Assembly: GCA_964017185.1 (NCBI GenBank)
Contig: OZ024875.1
Span: 32,931,456 to 32,995,455 of the forward strand
DNA from: Rugalucina vietnamica
Taxonomy: Eukaryota; Mollusca; Bivalvia; Lucinida; Lucinidae
DNA: 64,000 bases
Reading direction: 5' to 3'
Part shown: piece by piece, positions 12,165-21,100 of the stretch
Numbering within the stretch: position 1 is the stretch's first letter
Layout of the letters: each line of letters starts with the position of its first letter
Program-made: the position numbers and the translations under genes
The notes under the pieces: model-generated
Database searches by the model: none
Told to the model about the DNA's origin: nothing
The model's input: only the letters and a program-made list of their open reading frames with translations

Positions 12165-12480
12165 AGAAATTCACACTCCTAAAACCGAGGTGGGAAATTA
12201 CCAAACAAGCAATCAGGTACTGATACAAAGAGAAATTTTCGTAAGCCGAGTGAGCAGCTATTTCCCAGTAGGTGGCCACTCAGTTACAAGAATTACACAT
12301 ATGAAAACATAAATAAGTTGTAAACAGCACAAAAATTCAACATCAAAACACATATTTAACAATTAGGACCGCAACAGAAGTATCGCCTTGGAACGATCAG
12401 TAATATAAAATTACTTTGCAGGGCCCTAACCTCACCCCAGACCTCAGCTTCTGCAGCGGTTCACAAAATTTTGTAAGTTG
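12165..12480. repeat. Dispersed repeat, ACCGAGGTGGGAAA family
   Basis: The block holds CACTCCTAAAACCGAGGTGG, then CCGAGTGAGCAGCTATTTCC, then CGCCTTGGAACGATCAGTAA and CTTCTGCAGCGGTTC. The same segments recur, often in the opposite orientation, at 24.87-25.59, 29.2-29.5, 32.29-32.46 and 38.2-38.6 kb. No coding capacity is seen. The family could be a non-autonomous transposon, but I cannot define its ends. Confidence 0.55.
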
Positions 12481-12995
12481 TTCGGTCCTCCTGGAGAAAA
12501 TCTTTTGGAAACACAAGCAGCAGAGTCTGTTGTAAATAGCCGCTTAACTGGTTGTTATGCTAGCAGTACACAGTCAAAACCTTGCATGTAAGTATAAATT
12601 TAGTCCATTTTTACAGGCTTTAAATTCATACCTTATCCTTTTCATTTGTAAATTAGGAGTAAAAGAAATACAATACAGTACATTTTTACAATTTTATTTT
12701 TCTGTACAAGGAAGGCAACTGGAGGTTGATGCTATGATAATTTTGAGTACTTTGAAAATATGATTTAAACTTCACAACATACAACATATTTATTTTCCAA
12801 AAAAAAATATTAACTTACGAAAAAAAAATCTTCAGCACATTTATTGTTTGATTGCATTTTATTGCTTTATTTGGCAAAATACTCACTAAATATGTTCAAA
12901 AAACATGCTTCTTGTGAGAAAGATTATATAACAAAACAAATGAAACATTCTACACAGTAAAACAGTTACTGGGAATCTGAAATGCCTATATAATT

Positions 12996-13216
12996 GAGCC
13001 ACCTCGTGGGAAAACCAACAATGTGGTTTCCGAACAGCGACCTGTACAGTTACAGAAACGAGCTTGAATCTTGAAATTTCGGATTTAAGTAGAAGAGGAA
13101 CTGTACTATCCGAGTAGCGAAAACAAAGGCGCTGATCAGCTTCGCGGTTACCGCGAAGCTGATCTGCACCTTTGTTTTTGCCTATGCAGATTGTTGATTT
13201 TCCCATGTGGCGGCTC
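12996..13216. mobile_element. Palindromic GAGCC MITE
   Basis: Begins GAGCCACCTCGTGGGAAAAC and ends GATTTTCCCATGTGGCGGCTC, with the central palindrome GCTGATCAGCTTCGCGGTTACC. Flanks are AATT and ATAT, so the target duplication is imperfect here. Six-frame translation yields a spurious NKGADQLRGN peptide. Confidence 0.8.
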
Positions 13217-14206
13217 ATATTATGTTTAGTCAGTATAATACTGATTCAAATTAAACGTTAACTCTGTTCCATATTTTACAATTGAATTGAGTCCTCCGTA
13301 AAACCACCCATCATTAATATTCATTTTATATTGACCATTCAAATCTGCACATTAGCTAACGGGCAATGACGGTTGACCAACACGTGGGTTAGACAAACAA
13401 ACCAACACGTGCTTTTTACAGGTAAATACAGGTGCAAAACCACAATGTTTGTCTATGGAAATAGGGTGGGCGTGGCTATACCTTGCTGGCGGAGGAGTCA
13501 ATTGATATAAAAATATTTAGTTTTCGTAGATAAATCCAAAGATAGTATGTTTTTGTACTATGACAGGGCATCTCGTGACTCTAAACAAATATATAAATTT
13601 TCAGCAGAATGTTATAAACATTGAACAGAATTCTACAAATAGCAATGATGTAATTATGCAGGACACAAGGAAAAAAGAACACGTTTTTATTGAACGTTAG
13701 CTTTACAATCAACGATGAAGTTTTTAAAAGATGTAAAGGATGGCAAATTGAGTAATGCACCAAAAGAGAATAGAATGGCAAAATATGAAAAGGCTGATAA
13801 AATCAGTTTACTTTGAAAAATACTTGACTACTGTACCACGAAACAGTAAAAGTAACCATTTGTTTGAAAGGGATGTGAAATTAAATAAAATTTTAATATT
13901 AGTTGATCATAACTCTATTCTATTAATGTTTTGATTATTTGAAATATGTTGAGAAATATTTGCATAAATTACCATTGGCAGAAAAGATAAAAACAGATGT
14001 TATAGCGCTACATATTTACTTTTTAAGATTTAATGGCAATAACTTTTTTAAGTTTCTATCACTCGTTATGTCCCATTGCATCTTCATTCATTCGAGTTTT
14101 TTTATCTGCTGTGGTTGAATTTTCATATTCGTAAGACAATCAGGCACAAAATTTATTGGGTCTGAACATCAATGATCATCATTTTAATCTTATGTACTTT
14201 ACAAAT
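13217..14206. other. AT-rich intergenic DNA between USP-2 and USP-3
   Basis: No motif or conserved frame is visible; frames such as 13581-13781 on the minus strand are AT-driven. I see nothing that supports a gene. Confidence 0.45.
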
Positions 14207-14440
14207 GAGCCACCTCGTGGGAAAACCAACAATGTGGTTTCCGAACAGGTCCGACACAAACCGAGCTGTACAAGCACAGAAGCAGGCTAGAAGCTTAAAA
14301 TTTCGGAGTTAAGTAGAGGAGGAATTGTACTATCCGAGTAGCGAAAACAAAGGCGCTGATCAGCTTCGTGGTTACCGCGAAGCTGATCTGCGTCTTTGTT
14401 TTCGCATATGCAGATTGTTGGTTTTCCCACGAGATGGCTC
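14207..14440. mobile_element. Palindromic GAGCC MITE with AAAT duplication
   Basis: Begins GAGCCACCTCGTGGGAAAAC and ends GTTTTCCCACGAGATGGCTC, flanked by AAAT at 14203-14206 and 14441-14444. The central inverted repeat around 14355-14390 can form a long hairpin. This is one of the clearest copies for defining the ends. Confidence 0.88.
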
Positions 14441-14752
14441 AAATATAAAAGTGCCGCTGTATGTCTATTTCGTAATAAAAATCGGTTATAAAAATTACAT
14501 GTATGCTTTCAACAAACAAATGGTTACTCTTTTATTTCATTTATAAAATCTGACTAGGTATATAATGATATTATATAGTTATACACAACAGTACATACAC
14601 CACATAAATTATGTTACATTTAAAATACCAAAACTCATTGGTGGTCCAGAGACAACTTAAAACAAACTGAAAACAACCAACACAAATGGTACATGTATCA
14701 ATATAAGACCGTAGGATGCAAATACCTGCCTATAATCAACTTAGCTAGGTAT

Positions 14753-14970
14753 TACAGCTCTTGCTAAAAACCATGCAAAATCTGCAAATGGTGATACATC
14801 GCCTGTCAAAAAATAAATGAAAACTGTTGGTTGCCATGGTAACTGACATCCAATCAAAGAAATAATGTACCTTTCAACATTTGGTCATTAGTGCTACTGT
14901 GGGATACAAATTGACCAATTCTGTTACCATGGATATATCGCCATCTGCATGGTCCTTAGCAAGAGCTGTA
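14753..14970. mobile_element. MITE-like element with TACAGCTCTTGCTAA termini
   Basis: The left end reads TACAGCTCTTGCTAAAAACC and the right end GGTCCTTAGCAAGAGCTGTA, an inverted repeat of about 25 bases with few mismatches. The inside has a second weaker inverted block (CCATGGTAAC...GTTACCATGG). There is no open frame. I cannot read a clear target duplication, so the superfamily is open. Confidence 0.65.
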
Positions 14971-15460
14971 CTAAACTCCTCACTGTCACTTATTTGCTCC
15001 ATTTGTGTTTGTTAGTTCTCAGACAAAAGAGTACGAGATACACAGGTAGGTGCTGGAATGATATATTTGCAAACAAGAACATCTGTGGGACTTAAATGGC
15101 AAAAGCGAGGTATCTGCAGAACCAATTGCACTGTATCTCATGCATAAAAACTACAAATAATTAACTGATAAAGCAATATTGTATTCGTACAGTAAAAATC
15201 CATTTATTTTGTGGCAGCGGAAGACAATTAAAAGGGACAAAATTATTACTAGACAGCCATTGAAATGTCTTACTTTTTTACTTTAAATATGATGTTATGG
15301 TGTTGTTCTGTAAATACATATACATTGTACATCATTACCTGAGAAAGTTGTTGAGCAGTGCTGCCTTCTTTGCAAATTAAGGAGATCAATGAAAAGGGTA
15401 GAGAACGTTCTCAGAAAGTTGTACAATTAACAGATTTCAAGATAGACACAATGCATAAAT

Positions 15461-15699
15461 GAGCCGTGGGAAACCCAACAATGTGGTTTCCGAACACTGG
15501 CGAACAGGTCTGGCACAAACTGGCCTGTACAGTCACAGAAGCAGGCTAGAAGCTTGAAATTTTGGAGTTAAGTAGAGGAGGAATTGTACTATCTGAGTAG
15601 CAAAAACAAAGGTGCTGATCACCTTCGCAGTTACTGCGAAGCTGATCTGCGCCTTTGTTTTCACATAGGCAGATTGTTGGTTTTCCCATGTGGCAGCTC
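15461..15699. mobile_element. Palindromic GAGCC MITE with AAAT duplication
   Basis: Begins GAGCCGTGGGAAACCCAACA and ends GTTTTCCCATGTGGCAGCTC. AAAT flanks both sides (15457-15460 and 15700-15703). The interior matches the other copies including the CTGATCTGCGCCTTTGTTTT block. Confidence 0.85.
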
Positions 15700-15703
15700 A
15701 AAT

Positions 15704-16719
15704 AATGTCTAATCTTGTACAATTTTCAATGACGTAAAACCATGCCTTAAGCACAAATATGAAATTCAAAACTATACTCCGTTTTTGGAAAATTTCCTCT
15801 CTGATCTGATTTATACGATGATTATATATATAATAATGTACATACAACTTACTGTAGTTTAGAAAAATATAGCAAAGGTACATGTATATATACAGAGCCA
15901 AGGCTTCTTAGATGAGGTACACATGGTCTTTCAATCATACAAGCAAAACGTTACTTAACACAGTTATATAACAAACTGTGCATTTAAGGTTTTAAGACTG
16001 ACAAAAATATTTATTTATTGTTCAAGACAAATTTTTGCCACCTGTTGGAATCCTTTATAACCAAACGTATGCAGAAAAAAACTTTATTGGTAATTTTGTT
16101 TCTATTTTAATCTGTAATTTTGCTTGCACATTGATCTAAAATTTGATACTACTATTTTGATCAAACTCGTATATTATAGTAAAATAGTGTATATCCACAG
16201 CATGTAAACTTTAAAGATGTAGAATCGAGATGATCCCAAATGTTTATTACCATAATGACAATAATGGCAACTGCTATTGGGCAGCAAGCACTATACATGT
16301 ATTTACTGTTCTGACATAGACACATTTTAAACAAGTATAACACAATTTAAACTGATTTGATTTGTATACATGTACATGTATGTGAACTTAATTCAAACAT
16401 ACTTTGCAGTTGGTGAATCTTAAATGTAAGTGGAAAGGCTTGAATAACCAAATGACATATTTATGTAGAACTGTTTTATAAGTTATGTTGATATACGTTT
16501 GATTAACATATTGAATAACACAATATCAATAACAAGTAACACTTAACATGCTTAACTTATAAAACAACAAGGAAGAATACTTATGAATCTTGATACAACT
16601 TAAACGAAACGGGATCTTCATCATTTATTTGAAACTTGAAAGTACATGAAGTGTTTTTATTTAAAGCTGAAAACGAGAAAAATACAACCTTACATCCCTG
16701 ACATTTAAACAGAACATTT
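15704..16719. other. AT-rich intergenic DNA, nothing recognised
   Basis: The stretch holds frequent TACATGTA words, common background in bivalve-like DNA, and no frame with recognisable protein content. Confidence 0.4.
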
Positions 16720-16955
16720 GAGCCGCGTCATGAGAAAACAAACTATGTGGTTTCTGGACTGGTCTGACACACACAGAAGACGGCTAGAAACTAGAAATTT
16801 TGGATTTACATGTAGAAGGTAGAGGAAATGTACTATCTGTGCACAGTGACTGGAAATTTTGGATTTAGAAGGTAGAGGAAATGTACTATCTGTGCACAGC
16901 TAATCTGCCTTTGTTTTCACATATGCAAAGTGTAGGTCTTTTCACTACGTGGCTC
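16720..16955. mobile_element. Palindromic GAGCC MITE with ATTT duplication and internal tandem
   Basis: Begins GAGCCGCGTCATGAGAAAAC and ends with CACTACGTGGCTC; flanks are ATTT at 16716-16719 and 16956-16959. Internally a block of about 53 bases (GGAAATTTTGGATTTA... GAGGAAATGTACTATCTGTG) is present twice, which replaces the usual central palindrome. Confidence 0.82.
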
Positions 16956-17302
16956 ATTTTATCCAACTGGCAGGAATTGGAGGGTCTGCTTGGCCATTTT
17001 AGTTAACCTGGCAGATTGGTGTAAAAAGTATATAGTTATTGAGTGAATGAAAACATCTAAAAGAAGACAATATGACAGTTTATACCAATTATGCCTGACT
17101 GGAGTTGCAATTACAAAAAATGTCCGATTGATAGTGGACCGTATGTTTCGAACATTCTCATATGAAAAACGCATTAATAGTAGATTCAAGTACACTCAAA
17201 TGTCTTAAATCTTTGAGTTTTAGCAACTTAGCAATCTCCTTTTAGACTTAGTCAATCACCCAACATCAACATATACAAAACTAAGACTAAAACTAACAAC
17301 AA

Positions 17303-18126
17303 CTAATGGCCATGGTGACCATGTTGGACGTGATGATCCTTATGGCGCGTGACTAGGACGGGCACGTGGGAATGGTGAATGATGTAATCGCTAATGCTGC
17401 CGAGGAAGGTGCGCCGGATTTTACCCATGCCTCTGGTACCCGTCACGATCAGCTGGCAATTTTCTTCATCTGCAACTTTGCATACTACCTCTCCTGGGTT
17501 ACCACCGACAGACTTGACTTTCCCGCCGACCTGAGATAACAAGATGTCAAACGGCAATAAAAATACCGATAAAGTCAACAGTTGACGCTGATCAAATTGT
17601 TCAGTGTCAGTGTGTGATTGTAATCTTGGCTCTGTGAATTTTCGTTTGTGAAAATCTAGTCACACCGCCTTCGTAAGATATGAGTATAATCAATCTGATA
17701 AGCTCAGTTGTACATGCAAATTCACTGCTGTTATAGCTTCAAAACGGATACACAACAGTCAAGTTGGTGTAAAATGCACAAACATATTACAAGTACATAC
17801 CCCTTTGTCTTTGAGTTTTTGTCCGAGATGTTCTAGGAATGTTTTGATTCTCTTCTCTTCTTCATGCATCAGGTCGGTTATAACTGTGACATCAGCCATA
17901 ACCATTGCTGAAAATACATGTGCCATTTCAGATGCAAAGTTGTACAAACAAGCCATCATGCCAACGGAAGCTAATATGAGCGTGATACACCATGGATCCC
18001 AAACGTTTGCATGTACTCTGTTGTTTCTGTGCCTAAATTGGTCAATAAAACCTTGTATTTTGTATTTCATACAAAGTGGGGCTAAAATGTTGAATTGTAT
18101 TCAGCGTTTTAAACTTAAGACATACA

Positions 18127-18157
<31 letters not shown>

Positions 18158-21100
18158 AAGGCGGACTATTTAGCTGAAACAAGTTTTAAGAAGACACCGG
18201 TCTTATGATCAACTATTACCGTTTATGTCATGACATTTTGTCTATAATATGCCCAGAATATTCATAAGGATATGTTTGGATAAGTAGTTATGCATGACAA
18301 TGAATAAGTCAAAACTTAAACTCTTGCGAATACAGTAATGCATTCTTTCTAGGGCATTGATCATCTTACAAAAAAGCACTTTGGTGTTTCGCCATTTCAG
18401 GGTTGAGCGAAAATAATAATTATCAGAGAAACTAATATGCACTATAATTTTGAGCCCTTCAAATTGATTTGAGCCGGCCCATGAGAAACCAACAATATGC
18501 AATATGCGAAAACAAAGACGCAGATCAGCTTCGCGGTAACCGGCCTTTGTTTTCGCTACTTGGATAGTACAATTCCTCTACTATCTAAATCCAAAATTTC
18601 AAGCTTCTAGCTGTCTTCTATGACTGTACAGCCTGGTTTGTGTCGGACCTGGTCGGAAACACAATTGTTGGTTTTCTTGGTTTTCTCATGCACATGCTCA
18701 TTTCATTACATTCAGCTGATTCAGAGAACTAATTCGATTTGTGATCTTCAAACAGATGACAGTGACCGACGAGAATAGCGTTAAACTATGATCAAGTCGG
18801 TACATTTTTTCAGACTTTGATTGGTTCAAGCAGTCTTGCAATGAGCTCCCATGATAGATCAAAGAGTCAGTTCCGATTGCTTACTTGAAGATGTAAACTG
18901 TGGTGTTACTGATAACAAAGGTTTGACAAAATATGTTCTTTATCTTCAGCTGATTTCACTTTTTACTTCACTCATTGCCCAAGACGTTGCCGGGGGCTTG
19001 TACTTTTCACTGCGCCGGGGGCTTGTACTTTTCATGTACCTTCACCTATTCGATATTGAGAAAGGCATTCTAGATTCTAGAGTGCCTTTCTCAATATCGA
19101 ATGGGCGGCGATTCCAGAGTGACTTTCAAAAAAATCGCCGCCCATTCGATATTGAGTCAGGGAGTCGTTGAAAGATCGGTAACAACGTATGGAGTGCAGT
19201 AGATCGTGGGATTATCCCCACCGCAGCAACGTGTGATGAGACCGTTCAAGCGCACGGCGAGATTGTTATAAGTTTCGCAACCAAGGCAATGAAGGCATAC
19301 GTTACAATAGCGAATGTTTGACAAATCCGTGTGACTGACCCGACAAAGCCCATAAGAACACTTCAAATTCTAAATATATACGTAAACGTTTTAGCTTCAG
19401 CACCGACATATACCGAATTTTGGACCTTCCATGCCGAATTTTGGACCTGCCACGGCAAACAGTCGTAAACTTGGGACCGGCAAATCGACGTATATGTCGA
19501 CCAGTGTGTAAGCTTTGGTACATAATTATGATGATCTCACTGCGTGTGCAAAGATGTCTTCGAGCGCGGCTGCGATCAGGAAACCCTACGGCCTAGGCGT
19601 TCTGTAACACCGTCACAGTCGTTGTTACCAGCCCTTATAGTCCCGGCATTCTAGGCGAAATTCCAGATTGCACGGAATCGCCAGTAACCGTCAGTGAAAT
19701 CGAACCGAGAGATTCTTTGATATTTGAGCCGCCACAAGCTGCATATGCGAAGGCGAAACCAAAGGCGCAGATCAGCTTCGCGAGCTAATCAGCGCCTTTG
19801 TTTTTGCTACAAGGATAGTACAACTCTTCTACTTTCTAAATCCAAATTTCAAGACTCTAGCCATCTTCTGTGCTTGAACAGTTCAGTTTGTGTCAGACCA
19901 ATATTCGGAAACCACATTGCAAGTTTTCTCATGAGGCGGCTCATTTGTAGTTCAAAATAGAGCTGTTGAACGCTGGTCAATACGAAAAGAATTAACACCA
20001 GTATTGCTGCAGTTTTGTACAAGGGCAATGACAGTTCATTGTACTTGTGTCAACTGTGAACAAATGAGGATCTTAGTATTTTGGTGTAGGTATTGGGTCA
20101 TATGAAACAAAATACTATTATTCACACTGAAATGCAAACGATGACAACATACATGAGATACCGAATAGTTCACATAAATGTACATGTATTTGTCAGTCAA
20201 ATAGAGTATAAACATTAACCAAAATATGATATGAGCATTTCGAATGAGAATATACCAACGATTTGCATATGCGAAAACAAAGACGCAGATCAGCTGTGCA
20301 GTTACGATCAGCTGTGCAGTAACTGCACAGCTGATCAGCGCCTTTGTTTTCGCCACACGGATAGTACTATTCATCTACTTATATCCAAAGTTTCAAGCTT
20401 CTAGCTTTAGAAGCTGTGACTGTATAGCCTGGTTTGTGTCAGACCTGGTCGGAAACCCAAACTGTTGGTTTTCTCATGCACAGGTTCATATATGTTCCAA
20501 CTGATGCCCCATTCACCTCACTGCCCACCAAACACTATGCCATATAAGCCACGACACGAGAAAACTGGTCTTCGGGGTTTCCGACCAGGTCTGACACAAA
20601 CCGGCCTGTACAGTCACAGAAGCAGGCTAGAAGCTTGAATTTTCGGATTTAAGAAGAAGAGAGATTGCACTATCCGTTTAGCGAAAACAAAGGAGCTGAT
20701 CAGCTTCGCAGTGTAACTGCGAAGCTGATCTGCGCCTTTGTTTTCACATAGGCAAAAATCTGGTTTTCTCACGATGTTGCTCAAAACAGTATTATACATT
20801 CAAAGAGCATCATATTCATCAGAATTCAGTGGAATCTTTGTGTGAACAGCAGGTTAACAGCCCTCAATAATTGTCTCTCATATGAAACCGATTAGTTTTC
20901 ATTCATTTAGTTTGCTGACAGCAATAATGGTCTTTAAAAGGGAAGACAGTTCCATAGGAGTCTATTACAACAGTTTTCCATTAACATATACTGAAAGAAA
21001 CAATAATTGCTTTCTGACATTGTTCATGCTTCTATCTATAAATAGAAATATATGGCATTGTTTTATTTTTCCTTGCTTATCTTTTTAGAGGCAATGTGGC

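Noticed and set aside
12886..13218. Open frame with NKGADQLRGNREADQRLCFRY-type peptide, also at 14325, 19724, 20244 and 20614
   Set aside because: The peptide comes from the central hairpin of the GAGCC MITE and appears on both strands because the element is palindromic. It is not a protein family.
17805..18173. 122-codon plus-strand frame
   Set aside because: It is antisense to exon 3 of USP-3 and ends in the (CT)n microsatellite.
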